Positions 1 through 9,800 of a stretch of 64,000 nt of DNA are shown here, one piece after another. The position numbers were made by a program, and so were the translations under genes. Each line of letters opens with the position of its first letter. The first letter of the stretch is position 1. Under the pieces are notes generated by a model. That model saw only the letters and a program-made list of their open reading frames with translations. It was not told the origin of the DNA and did not search any database. Source of the DNA: Rudanella sp031411995 (lineage in GTDB: Bacteria; Bacteroidota; Bacteroidia; Cytophagales; Spirosomataceae); the NCBI GenBank assembly GCA_031411995.1, contig JANOCD010000047.1, positions 1 to 64,000 on the forward strand, given 5' to 3'.

Positions 1-107
1 GGCGGCTCTGACTTGGGTTCGTTTCAGGCAATTAGCGTGTCAGACAAAGAAAACCGTTTACCAACTCAAGCAAGGCCTATTGGACGATTATATGCGTCAG
101 CAGCTAG

Positions 108-1112
108 TCAAGCCGCAATTGGCCTTTGCGTAAGTCCTAAATCTGACAACGATAGTGGTTTGCCCGTGGTGAATTCAGGGGCCGTAAAAGGGTGCGCTTT
201 ATAGCCGATTTGTGTGGAATACAGGCTATCCGACGGGTCAACGGGTTGCAATTGAATCATCTGCCGTTGCAAATCTACCCCATGGTATTTATAAGCAGTC
301 TGATTGATGGTGATGTACTGGCCGGGCTTGCTCATGTATGTCCAAACTTTCCGCTGAACGTTCGACGTGTCGTCCATCACGGCAATATCGGCTGATGCAA
401 ACGTAGGGTCCATGAGTCCTGGGTTGTCCCGTAGAACCAATAATTTTGAATTTTTGAATGAACTCAATGAAGCTACTCCAAACTGCGGATAATCATACAT
501 AAGGCCATCGCCGGTCTGGAAAAGGTTTAAATTGGATTGAACCGGAACAACCAGCCCCTTTTGAGCCTTCTCAAACCGCACCCGGTGAAAAGCCGGTACA
601 TTGATTTTGCCATTGCTAACATCCATTATGTTCATAAACGGAGCCTCAAAGGGCTTCTCATCGGCAAAATCACCGTTGTTGTTGGTATCCAATAGAAGCC
701 AGTTTTTACCATTGGCATCAACCCCCGTGGCAATCTGCACCGTGCATTTGATGGGTTTGGCTGAAAGAGCTGTAGTGTCCATTGTCCAGCCCGAGGACGT
801 TTGAAATTCTTTGTAGAAAGCGGCAGATAATTTACCGGCAATGACGTTCTGATAAATAAACTGGTGAGTGTCTGAGGTGATCTCCCCTTGTTTCACCTCT
901 TTCCAATTTGCCGGAATACCTCCCAACGTTCGCTGAGTGTTTGACCAATCCGATTTTTCGGTGGGATCGTTCCAGCGAATACCGGTATAATTTGGCCTAA
1001 ACGGGCCGTAGCCATCTACCACCGAGAAGGGGAGTTCGACAAGTTTGGGTTGGCCAACCGCGAAGATGATGGACAGGGCGTAAAAACAAAGAACGAGCAG
1101 ATAAGGGCGCAT
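108..1112 (-). CDS. Secreted protein, N-terminal part of a TlpA-like architecture, lacking the thioredoxin domain
   Basis: This 334-residue protein has a signal peptide (MRPYLLVLCFYALSIIFAVGQ) when started at the ATG at 1112. An in-frame extension to 1181 would bury the signal and was not used. The middle holds an acidic D-x-N-x-N-x-D-F patch like those in the N-terminal regions of Bacteroidota TlpA-type proteins. The C-terminus reads PEFTT-GKPLSLSDL, the usual lead-in to an AhpC/TlpA thioredoxin fold, but a stop follows after nine more residues and no CxxC is present. Reading past the stop in any frame to the window edge gives no thioredoxin motif. The gene is probably truncated or has diverged. 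Its function is unknown. It diverges from the dehydrogenase fusion at 1237. Confidence 0.7.
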   Translation of the reverse strand: MRPYLLVLCFYALSIIFAVGQPKLVELPFSVVDGYGPFRPNYTGIRWNDPTEKSDWSNTQRTLGGIPANWKEVKQGEITSDTHQFIYQNVIAGKLSAAFYKEFQTSSGWTMDTTALSAKPIKCTVQIATGVDANGKNWLLLDTNNNGDFADEKPFEAPFMNIMDVSNGKINVPAFHRVRFEKAQKGLVVPVQSNLNLFQTGDGLMYDYPQFGVASLSSFKNSKLLVLRDNPGLMDPTFASADIAVMDDTSNVQRKVWTYMSKPGQYITINQTAYKYHGVDLQRQMIQLQPVDPSDSLYSTQIGYKAHPFTAPEFTTGKPLSLSDLGLTQRPIAA

Positions 1113-1236
1113 AAAGAGTTTACTATTACGGGTGTAGTAGTAGCAAAATATACGAGATTTTGGGTGATATAAGTATGCCAATAGGGAAAATTTCCTAAAA
1201 TTTGCCTTTGTGGATAAAAGGTTTCTCCAACCACGT

Positions 1237-4200
1237 ATGAAACTATCCCTCCTGCTTCTCAGCCTTGTTCTGTTCTCCTTTGCTTACTCGTTCCGGCCCA
1301 CCCCAGAGAGCGAGACCACAACACTCACGCTTGCCGATAAATCCCTGATTATCAAACAGGACAAGGCAACTGAGAGCATTATGGTCTATCGGCCCGGCCA
1401 AACAACCCCCATTCTGACGCAGGTGGCCAAAGCCAATTTCCGGCCTTATCTGCACCCGATTGTAGCTCCCGACGGCAAGGGCGTGTTGACCGAATACAGC
1501 CCCGGCCACCACAAACACCAAACGGGCCTCTATTGGGGCTTCACCCGCGTGAATGGACGCGATTATTTCCATCATCCGCAGGGCGATTACTGGCGGCAGG
1601 TCTCGGCCAAAGTGGTGGAAGCCAAAGGCACCACCGTGAAATGGCAAACGGTTTATGACTTGCTCGATTCGACGGGGAACGCGGTGCTTCGGGAAACCCA
1701 AAACTGGTCGATGCGAGAGCAGAACGGGAAATATTTGCTTGATCTGGAATGGAATGGCGAGGCTCAAACTGATGTCACCATTGGCAAATACGACTACGGT
1801 GGGCTGTTTTTGCGGATGCCGTGGCACGAAGGAATCAAGGGCGAAGTGGTGAATGCCGCCCGCCAACGCAACGAAAAAGCTGAGGGCCAATCGGCTCCGT
1901 GGGTGGATGTAGGGATGCAGGTGGAGGGCCGCACCGACCTCGTCCACATGGCGGTTTTCGACCATCCGCAGAACCGGAATTACCCCACCCCCTGGCGCGT
2001 CGATGGGCAGTTGGGCATTGGCCCGGCGCGGGCACGGAAGGCCGACTGGAGCATTAAAAAGGGTGATACGGAGGTGCTGAAGCACGAGATTGTAGTCTAT
2101 ACCGGCCCGCTCAACGACGTTGAACTGACCAAAAACTTCGGCGAGTTCATTGGCAATAATTCCATGTATAACACGACCGTTTTGTGGGGAATGGCCCAGA
2201 AAGAAGGCCGCGAAGCCAAGTTTTTGAGTCCCGCCGAAGCAGTGTCGGCCATGACTGTGGCGAAGGGTTATCAGGTGAACGCCTGGGCCGCCGAACCGAT
2301 GATGACCCAGCCAATGGCCTTTTGCTGGGACGACCGGGGGCGGCTCTGGATTGCCGAAAACCGCGATTACGAGTCACGGGGCAAGGGTTTTTCCAACGCG
2401 GGCGACAGCCGAATCGTGATTCTGGAAGACACCGACCACGATGGCAAAGCCGACAGTCGTAAGGTATTTATGGAGGGCATTGCGTTCCCGGCGGCTTTGG
2501 CGGTTGGCTTCGGGGGCGTATTCATCGGCGCACCGCCCAACCTCCTGTTTGTGCCCGACAAAAATGGCGACGATAAAGCCGATGTGGACGATATTGAGGT
2601 ACGCCTGACGGGTTGGGGCATCCGCGACCGCCACGAAACCCTGAACAGTTTTCACTGGGGACCTGATGGCTGGCTCTATGGTTGTCAGGGGTTTGCAACG
2701 CCCTCCAAGGTGCGGAAACCCGTCGGTAAGGGCCGTTTGTACAAGCACAAAGACCCGTTCCCGGAGGATGTGTTGCAGGGCGAAGGCACCGACATTAACG
2801 GGGGCGTTTGGCGGTATCATCCCACCAAAGACAAGTTTGAGGTGGTGGCCCACGGGTTCAGCAATCCCTGGGGAATCGACTACGACGCGAAGGGGCAAAT
2901 GCTCATCACGGCCTGCGTGATTCCGCACCTTTGGCACGTGATTCCGGGCGGAATTTACCACCGGCAGGGCGGGCAGCACTTCAACCCCTACGTGTATAAT
3001 GACATCAAAACCATTGCCGACCACAGCCACCGTTCGGCGCATGGCGGGGCAAGGGTTTACCTCTCGGATGCGTTTCCGAAGGAACAACAGGGCCGTATTT
3101 TCATGGCCAACATCCACGAACACGGCGTTTTGTCGGATGTGCTAACCCCGAAAGGCTCCGGGTTTTCGGGGCATCACGGCGAAGATTTTATGCTGGCTAA
3201 CAACGCGCAATGGGTTGGCTTTAGCATGGAAATTGGCCCCGAAGGTGGTCTCTACGTGCTCGATTGGCACGATGCCGACATTTGTGGCTCCGACGTGTTG
3301 AACCAGGAAACAGGCCGAATTTTCCGCATCATGCCCACCAACTCACTGGCCGAAAACTGGTCGGGTCGCTACGATGATCTGGGCAAACTAACTGATGACC
3401 AATTGGTTAATCTGCAAACAAGCCGCAGCGAGTGGCACGCTCGGCGGGCGCGGATTATTTTGCAGGGCCGGGCCACTAAAGGCAAATTGAACGAAGGGGC
3501 TTTAGCGGCAGTCCGAACCCTTTACAACAACGCAGCCACCAACCCCGATCACCGGCTCCGCGCCATGTGGACGCTGCACGTAACGGGCAACCTCCCCGCC
3601 GACGAGTTAACGAAAGCCTTGGCCGACAAAGACCCGCACGTTCGGGCGTGGGCCATTCAATTGTTGTGCGAAGACAAGCAACCCGCGCCCGACGTTGTGG
3701 CTCGTTTTGGCGTTATGGCCCGGCAGGATGCCTCGCCCGTAGTCCGGCTCTATCTGGCTTCGGCCATGCAGCGGTTAGATAACGAATCGCGCTGGACGAT
3801 TGCCGAAGGTTTGCTAACGCATAAAGAAGATGCCAACGACCACAACCTGCCCAAAATGACCTGGTATGGCCTGGAACCGCTGGTGAAAGCCAACCCCAAA
3901 CGCGCCCTCGAACTGGCCACCCAAAGCCAGATTCCGATGGTGACGCAGTTTATTGCCCGCCGGTTGGTGGATGCCGACGCAACCGAAACGCTGGTGGCTA
4001 CGATTGGAGCATCCACTCCGGGAGCATCCACTCCGGGAAAAATGCCCAAAAACCGGCAGAATTTGCTTGAAGGAATGCGCGATGGCGTGGAGGGCCGCTC
4101 CGACCTGACAGCCCCCGCCAACTGGAAAGCAGTTTATGCAAAGCTGAAACTAACCAACGACGCATCGAGTAAATTGGCCACCGACATTGCGGGCAAATTT

Positions 4201-5106
4201 GGCGGTACCGAAATGGCTATCAAGTCATTAGCCACGCTCAAAAATACCAAAGCACCCCTTGCCGACCGACAGAAAGCGGTGCAAAGTCTGGCCGGGCAGC
4301 AACGCCCCGAACTCGAAAAAGAACTCGCCAATCTGCTCAACGACGATGGCCTTCGGTTCGATGCGATCCGGGCCATTGCAGGCTACGACAACGAACCGCT
4401 GGGCAAACTCCTGCTCGAACGCTACCCGAAACTGAACCCCGCCGAGAAAGCCGAAGCCATTCAAACGCTGGCTTCCCGACCTAAATATGGCTGGTTATTG
4501 ACGCAGGCTCTGTCCAAAAAAACAATCCCGAAACGTGATGTGCCAACCTACGTGGCCCGACAGTTGCGCCGGGTGGTAGGCAGCGGTTTTGTGGAGGTGT
4601 GGGGGCCAATCGACCATGTCGCGCTCGACGAAAAAGCCTACACCAAATACCGCAACCTCCTGACCGATAATGCCGTGGCGAATGCCAGTGTACCAAAAGG
4701 TCGAATGGTTTTTCAGAATACCTGCGGCCCCTGCCATAAGATGTATGGCGAAGGGGGCATCATCGGCCCCGAACTGACCGGCTCCAACCGGGCCAACCTC
4801 GACTACCTGCTCGGCAACATTCTCGACCCCAGTGCCGAAATTCAGGACGACTACAAAATGGTGGTTGTCACCACCCGCGACGGGCGCACCTACGTGGGCA
4901 ACGTGGCCAAAGAAAACGACCGCAACCTAACCCTCCGGGTGGTGGGACAAGATGCAGTCGTGCTCAACAAATCGGATATTCAATCCCGCGAAGTCAACCC
5001 GGTGTCGATGATGCCAACGGGTTTATTGGAAGCCCTTTCGGAAGCAGAAATCAAGAATCTGGTGGCCTATTTACGGACGAAGGAACCCATGAAGAAATCT
5101 CAATGA
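1237..5106 (+). CDS. Secreted PmoA-like / PVC-type dehydrogenase / HEAT repeat / cytochrome c fusion protein
   Basis: This 1289-residue exported protein has several modules. A signal peptide (MKLSLLLLSLVLFSFAYS) is followed at about residues 55-320 by a DUF6807/PmoA-like domain with the HHKHQTGLYWGF region. Next comes a PVC-type membrane-bound dehydrogenase beta-propeller (about 340-700, beginning GYQVNAWAAEPMM). HEAT-like helices follow (about 715-1120). A C-terminal planctomycete-type heme-binding domain carries CGPCH, with its first Cys at residue 1163. The family is associated with periplasmic oxidation of sugars or polyols, but the substrate is unknown. I chose the ATG at 1237 over the upstream GTG at 1210 because it starts the signal peptide. 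Residues 924-933 come from a perfect 15-bp tandem repeat. The gene ends 7 bp inside the convergent deacetylase gene. Confidence 0.9.
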   Translation: MKLSLLLLSLVLFSFAYSFRPTPESETTTLTLADKSLIIKQDKATESIMVYRPGQTTPILTQVAKANFRPYLHPIVAPDGKGVLTEYSPGHHKHQTGLYWGFTRVNGRDYFHHPQGDYWRQVSAKVVEAKGTTVKWQTVYDLLDSTGNAVLRETQNWSMREQNGKYLLDLEWNGEAQTDVTIGKYDYGGLFLRMPWHEGIKGEVVNAARQRNEKAEGQSAPWVDVGMQVEGRTDLVHMAVFDHPQNRNYPTPWRVDGQLGIGPARARKADWSIKKGDTEVLKHEIVVYTGPLNDVELTKNFGEFIGNNSMYNTTVLWGMAQKEGREAKFLSPAEAVSAMTVAKGYQVNAWAAEPMMTQPMAFCWDDRGRLWIAENRDYESRGKGFSNAGDSRIVILEDTDHDGKADSRKVFMEGIAFPAALAVGFGGVFIGAPPNLLFVPDKNGDDKADVDDIEVRLTGWGIRDRHETLNSFHWGPDGWLYGCQGFATPSKVRKPVGKGRLYKHKDPFPEDVLQGEGTDINGGVWRYHPTKDKFEVVAHGFSNPWGIDYDAKGQMLITACVIPHLWHVIPGGIYHRQGGQHFNPYVYNDIKTIADHSHRSAHGGARVYLSDAFPKEQQGRIFMANIHEHGVLSDVLTPKGSGFSGHHGEDFMLANNAQWVGFSMEIGPEGGLYVLDWHDADICGSDVLNQETGRIFRIMPTNSLAENWSGRYDDLGKLTDDQLVNLQTSRSEWHARRARIILQGRATKGKLNEGALAAVRTLYNNAATNPDHRLRAMWTLHVTGNLPADELTKALADKDPHVRAWAIQLLCEDKQPAPDVVARFGVMARQDASPVVRLYLASAMQRLDNESRWTIAEGLLTHKEDANDHNLPKMTWYGLEPLVKANPKRALELATQSQIPMVTQFIARRLVDADATETLVATIGASTPGASTPGKMPKNRQNLLEGMRDGVEGRSDLTAPANWKAVYAKLKLTNDASSKLATDIAGKFGGTEMAIKSLATLKNTKAPLADRQKAVQSLAGQQRPELEKELANLLNDDGLRFDAIRAIAGYDNEPLGKLLLERYPKLNPAEKAEAIQTLASRPKYGWLLTQALSKKTIPKRDVPTYVARQLRRVVGSGFVEVWGPIDHVALDEKAYTKYRNLLTDNAVANASVPKGRMVFQNTCGPCHKMYGEGGIIGPELTGSNRANLDYLLGNILDPSAEIQDDYKMVVVTTRDGRTYVGNVAKENDRNLTLRVVGQDAVVLNKSDIQSREVNPVSMMPTGLLEALSEAEIKNLVAYLRTKEPMKKSQ
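4006..4035 (+). repeat. Perfect 15-bp tandem duplication inside a coding region
   Basis: GGAGCATCCACTCCG occurs twice head to tail and adds the residues GASTP twice in frame inside the HEAT region of the fusion protein. Each unit has GGAG/CTCC ends that can pair. It may be slippage or a small palindromic element that landed in frame. Confidence 0.85.
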
Positions 5107-6062
5107 AAACTCGCCCGCATGTTGCCGCCCAACGTTTTGGCCGACCAATAGCCACCCGCGATAATCCGCCGGATGCTCATGAGGGGGTCAATGGGATTCA
5201 TTTTCTTTTCGGCTAATTGATAGGCAGTTAGGTAGCCGCGCTTTTTAACTTCGGGGAGCGACTCTTCTTTCCACAAGCCAAACGGATAGGCAAAGTGGCG
5301 AACGGGTTTACCCGTGATTTCCTCCAGTTTGGCTTTTGGCTCTTCTAATTGAGTTTTCCAGTCTTCGGGAGTCACTAATTTCTTCACATTCTGGTGATCC
5401 CAGGTGTGGGCAGCAATCACGTGGCCCTTGTCCGAGAGGTCTTTCAACTGAGTTTTGTCCATGTAGTGCTGCTTGCCCCGGCGACCAATGGCCACGGTCA
5501 TAATGTAGAACGAAGCTTTGAAACCGTACTTGTCCAGTACCGGCAGCGCATTGGTGTACTGCGTCAAATCGCCATCGTCGAAGGTAAGCATGACCGGCTT
5601 TTCGGGCAGTTTGGCCCCCGTTGTCAGGTAAGCATAGAGTTGGTCGGGTGAGATGGCGTGGTAGCCACTGTCGGCCAGCATTTTCATGTGGTCTTTGAAC
5701 GTCTGTATCGGGATAATATAATCTTTGGCCGATTTGGAGTCGGTGCCTTTCCAGTCACGAATTTGGTGGTAACACAAAACCGGCACTTGCTTGCGGGCAA
5801 TGATCGTGGCGGCATCGGCAATTTTTGAAGCCGGAATCTTAGTTGGGTCAGCGTTGGCCGACTCGTCAGCGGCCGCTGATGAACTGGCAGTCGAGGCTGC
5901 TTCATCATTGGAAGTAGCCTCGTCTTTGTCGGAAGAAGCGGGTGCCGACGTGGTTGTTGCCGTTGTTGACTCGGTTGTTTTGCCGGTCGATTGGCAACTC
6001 ATGGTTCCACCAGCGAGCAAGGTCGCGGTCAGGGCCGACCAGAAAAGGGGATTACGTTTCAT
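5100..6062 (-). CDS. Polysaccharide deacetylase (NodB homology) lipoprotein
   Basis: This 320-residue protein has a lipobox ending in Cys23 (GTMSC). A low-complexity Ser/Thr/Ala/Glu linker runs to about residue 75, and a NodB deacetylase domain follows from about residue 90. Visible motifs are the metal/catalytic TFDDGD at 160-165, HTWDH at 219-223 (metal-binding His pair) and HFAYPFG near 256. It should remove N- or O-acetyl groups from a cell-envelope polysaccharide, probably in the periplasm. The polymer cannot be told from sequence. The gene converges on and overlaps the dehydrogenase fusion by 7 bp, with no terminator between them. Confidence 0.88.
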   Translation of the reverse strand: MKRNPLFWSALTATLLAGGTMSCQSTGKTTESTTATTTSAPASSDKDEATSNDEAASTASSSAAADESANADPTKIPASKIADAATIIARKQVPVLCYHQIRDWKGTDSKSAKDYIIPIQTFKDHMKMLADSGYHAISPDQLYAYLTTGAKLPEKPVMLTFDDGDLTQYTNALPVLDKYGFKASFYIMTVAIGRRGKQHYMDKTQLKDLSDKGHVIAAHTWDHQNVKKLVTPEDWKTQLEEPKAKLEEITGKPVRHFAYPFGLWKEESLPEVKKRGYLTAYQLAEKKMNPIDPLMSIRRIIAGGYWSAKTLGGNMRASFH

Positions 6063-6212
6063 TTGAATTAGTAGATACTGAATTTTGTACGTTGAGCAAA
6101 GTTGCTATAGTTAGTCCGATATACAGCGATGGGTATCCTATTTTTACCTGAAAAGTAATGTAAAGAACGCTTAACAGACAGAACAACAAGGATTAAATTT
6201 CGCTAATGCAGT

Positions 6213-6386
6213 ATGGGTACGGGGGCATTTCGTTACGTCATTGGTTCTTTGGCCAGTATTATATTTGAAGAACTCCATTTTGGCCGGTTTGGAGGGCTAA
6301 CCAGCCAGATGGTATGGGTTCTTTTCGCTGGCTGTACAGCCATTTTCACGATAACCGGGCTGTTGATTTGGTGGATAAAACAGTGA
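6213..6386 (+). pseudogene. Relic of a PepSY-associated transmembrane protein (C-terminal end only)
   Basis: A 57-codon open frame encodes a sequence containing FEELHFGRFGGLTSQM, then a hydrophobic stretch ending ITGLLIWWIKQ. That is the typical C-terminal end of PepSY-TM proteins: LHFGRFGGL followed by the last membrane helix and a WW pair. An in-frame stop lies at 6204-6206 and no PepSY domain precedes it, so the full protein (usually several hundred residues) is missing. It lies in the otherwise gene-free 6063-6487 interval. A very small functional membrane protein is possible but less likely. A TATATTTG box at 6260-6267 falls inside it. Confidence 0.6.
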
Positions 6387-6487
6387 AGAACAGGGCCGTT
6401 CGCTCAACTTTTTCAACCTTACCAGATAATCTAGAGTTAGGCAGAAAGTATAAACAGCGGCTGTTAACCCGCATTATCAAAGCAAAA

Positions 6488-6712
6488 ATGAAGACAAAAC
6501 AGTGGATTAGCACTTTTGCCCTTGCGGCACTTATGGTAACAACGCAGGTTGCCTGTGATTCCAAAAAAGAAAACAAAGCCGAAGAGGTGCAGGATGAGCG
6601 CGAAGACCTCAACGAAGCCACTGCCGACGGAGACACCAGCGACATGCGCGACCAGAAAATGGAACTCGACTCGGCCAAAGCTGAGTATGATTCAGCCGCA
6701 AAGAACAACTAA
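6488..6712 (+). CDS. Small acidic lipoprotein
   Basis: A 74-residue protein with a signal peptide and lipobox-like VAC (Cys23), followed by a highly charged Glu/Asp/Lys tail that may form a helix. No family was recognised. A longer in-frame ORF begins at 6314, but its first 58 residues look non-coding and overlap the PepSY relic. The ATG at 6488 gives a clean lipoprotein signal. A strong hairpin follows at once. Confidence 0.7.
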   Translation: MKTKQWISTFALAALMVTTQVACDSKKENKAEEVQDEREDLNEATADGDTSDMRDQKMELDSAKAEYDSAAKNN

Positions 6713-6732
6713 CTGCTGGCTCAACTGATACT

Positions 6733-6770
6733 AAAAACGGGATGCCCCACTCAAGGGGCATCCCGTTTTT
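6733..6770. terminator. Bidirectional intrinsic terminator
   Basis: Perfect inverted repeat: CGGGATGCCCC, a 6-nt loop, then GGGGCATCCCG, with five A before and five T after. It can serve both the small lipoprotein gene (+) and the TonB receptor gene (-). Confidence 0.9.
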
Positions 6771-6805
6771 GTTTGTGCGTGGTTCACGAAAACCACGTCT
6801 GTTCC

Positions 6806-9800
6806 TTAAAACGTCAACCGAACGCCCAACTGCATCCGCCACCGAGACGTAAGCTGGGTATCATTGAAAAACGTTGCCTGAACGTTCGTGTCGAAGCTAT
6901 ACGTAGGCGTGTTTGTAGCATCTACGCTCACCCCCAGCGGCTGGGCCAGACCCGTGTAGGACGCAATCTGACGAACACCCCAGTTCGACGATAACAGGTT
7001 GCCTGCGTTCAGAATGTCGAGGCTGAACTGAAGTTGACGTTTATTGCCTAAGTAGTAGTCCTGCAAAATCCGCACATCCCAGTTAGAGTACAGGGGCGAC
7101 AACGATGCATACCGCTCGGCATACTGACCCTGACGGCTGCTCAAATAATCATCCTGCGCCACAAACGCCTTGAAACCAGCCTTTTGCGTTGCCTGTTGCG
7201 CATCCGTTCCCGCAAAACGCATCTGGTCGATCTGGGCATTGGTTGGAACGTAGAGCAGGTCGTTCAGACCTGATCCGTCGTTGTTGAGGTCGCCGAAATA
7301 GGTGTAGCTAAACCGGCCACCTTTCGCATATTCGGCCACTGCCGAGATCGTGGTAGCCCAGCGACCGTCAGCATACACAAACTTTTTACCCAGCGTTCCC
7401 ACCACCCGGTGCGCGTTTCCAAATTGAGAGTTGCCCGAAACAGGCGTGTTGGCGTTGCCCGTAGTGGGCTGACGATCAAAGGAGTCCGACGAAATTTCGG
7501 AGTCAGTCGATGATTTGTCAACGGCTTTCAGGTAGTTATAAGCCAGGCTCATGAACAGGTTCGTTGACCAGGTCCGCTGCACCTGAATACTGCCGTTGAA
7601 TGAGTAGCCCCCGCTTACGTTCGTAAAAACATAGGCATTGGTTGGGCCACCAAACACTGTTGAGCGATCGGCGGCTGCATAGGTCCGGCGATTGTCAACG
7701 CCTTTCAAGGTGGTCGATGGTGTGCGCAAACCGTAGTTCCGCACCATCATGTTTTGCAGGTCATAGCCATACAACAGATCGACCGAAGTGTTCCAGCCAC
7801 TGGCAAATTTATGGTCGTACCCAAGGCTTGTTTTCCAAACCTGGGGGAATTTGAAGCTCGGGTCGGTGGTGGTGTAGAAAAAGAAGTTCGGGTTGGCCAC
7901 CTGATTGCCGATCCACACAAACGGGAAACGACCCGTGAACACCCCCGTTCCCCCGCGCAGGGTTGAGGTACCGGTCATTTTGTAGTTGAAACCAACGCGG
8001 GGCGAAATCAGCGGGCTTGTGCCGGGTAACTCACGGCTGTCGAGCTTAACAGGCTGTCCGTCAGCATTGTAGTATTGAATGGTTGGGTCGTAACAGCAGT
8101 TGCGCTTGATACTTTCGTCAATTTTTGTCTGTGTATCGAAATACATCGGCAGGTCCACCCGCAGGCCATAGCTCAGGTTCAGTCGGTTGTTCACCACCAC
8201 TTCGTCTTGAGCGTAAATGCCTAATTGCCCTACGTTTGTCTCGGCTAACGCCCAGGTATTTTTGGCGGCTGTTGCTTTGGCGGCATCCACAATTTTTTTG
8301 TAATCCGCTGTTTTCGAGACTGCTACAAACTCCGCTACCGAGCCGAATCCGGGACCAAAGGTGCCATCATAGGCATTCAGGTTGAACGAGTTATCGAAGC
8401 TGAACCGCTCGAAACTGGCTCCCAGCGTGATGGTGTGCTTACCCGCGAAAATGTTAAAGTTGTTCGTCGCCTGGAACACGTCCTGGTTCAGGCGGTTGTT
8501 GATCGAAAACGGCTCATAGCCAGCCACAATATACCGAACGCCATCTTTGTTGATGTTCACCACTGGAAACGGCGACGATTTGGCGTCGCGGGTATCGCGG
8601 AAACTCGTTAGGCCCACTTGCAACTTGTTGGCAAACCGCCCGTTGAAGTTTGAATTCAGTTCCACAATGCCGCCGTGCAGTTTGTTGTTGATCCGGTAGC
8701 CGGAATTCTCAAATTGCAGCGTCAGAAAATCTGGGCCCCGGCGACCAATGGCCGATGGGTGAGCGGGCTTGTCGCGGAATGCATCGAGCATATTGTAGAT
8801 CACCGACAGTTTGTGAATGCTGTTGATGTTCCAGTCAAGCTTAACAATCGCTTTGGCATTGCGGGTACGGTGCGTAAAATTCTCATAAGCTCCTGGTTCA
8901 TAACCCAATCCACGAAGTGCAGACCCCACATTTTCCAGGTCAGCGGCTGTTGTCCGCGACACGTTGACCCCCGATACACCCGACCGGGCGGCAATCCAGC
9001 CATCCGTACCGAGATCAGATCGAATGTCGGCTTCGGCATTGATGAAAAAGAACAGTTTGTTTTTGATGAGTGGCCCCCCGAGACTAAATCCAAACTGACT
9101 TTGACCCGATTCCGGCACATAAATATCGGTGCCCTTCACGCGCTTGCCGGTCAGGCTCTGATTTCGAAAAAAGCCAAAGGCCGTACCCCGCAGTTCGTTG
9201 GTTCCCGACTTGGTTACGGCGTTGATCGACGCACCCACGAACCCCGCCTGCGTAATATCGAACGGCGACATCGATACCTGAATCTGCTCGATGGCATCCA
9301 ATGACACGGGTTGTGCATCGGATTGGCCACCGGGCTGGGCAGCATCCAGGCCAAAGGGGTTGGTGAAAATGGCTCCGTTGAGCGAGAAGTTGTTGAATCG
9401 GTTTAGTCGTCCGCCAAAGGTGCCGTTGTCACCAGCCGCCGGGTTCAGGCGGGTATAGTCGAAAATAGAGCGTTTAATGGTAGGCAGTATCCGCAGCTGA
9501 TCGGAGCCAATGGTGGTGGCTAAACCCGTGCGACCGTCGTTCAGGGCATCGCTGCCTTTAATAGTTACCTCGCCCAGTTGAGTCGATGTATTTTTCAGTA
9601 CAAAGGGCACCGACAACCGTTGCCCAAGCGTCAGATAGAGGTCTTCGGCTTTGATAGCCTGGAAACCAACGTAGGTAACGTCTACTTTGTAGGGGCCACC
9701 CACCCGCATGTTGGGGAGGCTATACTGGCCCTCAGCGCGGGTGGTTACGGCATATTGAGTGCCGGTGGGCAGGTGCGTGGCAATAACGGTGGCACCCGGT

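Noticed and set aside
1243..2085. 280-codon ORF antisense to the dehydrogenase fusion
   Set aside because: It mirrors a well-supported coding frame, has no recognisable motif, and such antisense frames are common in this codon-biased DNA.
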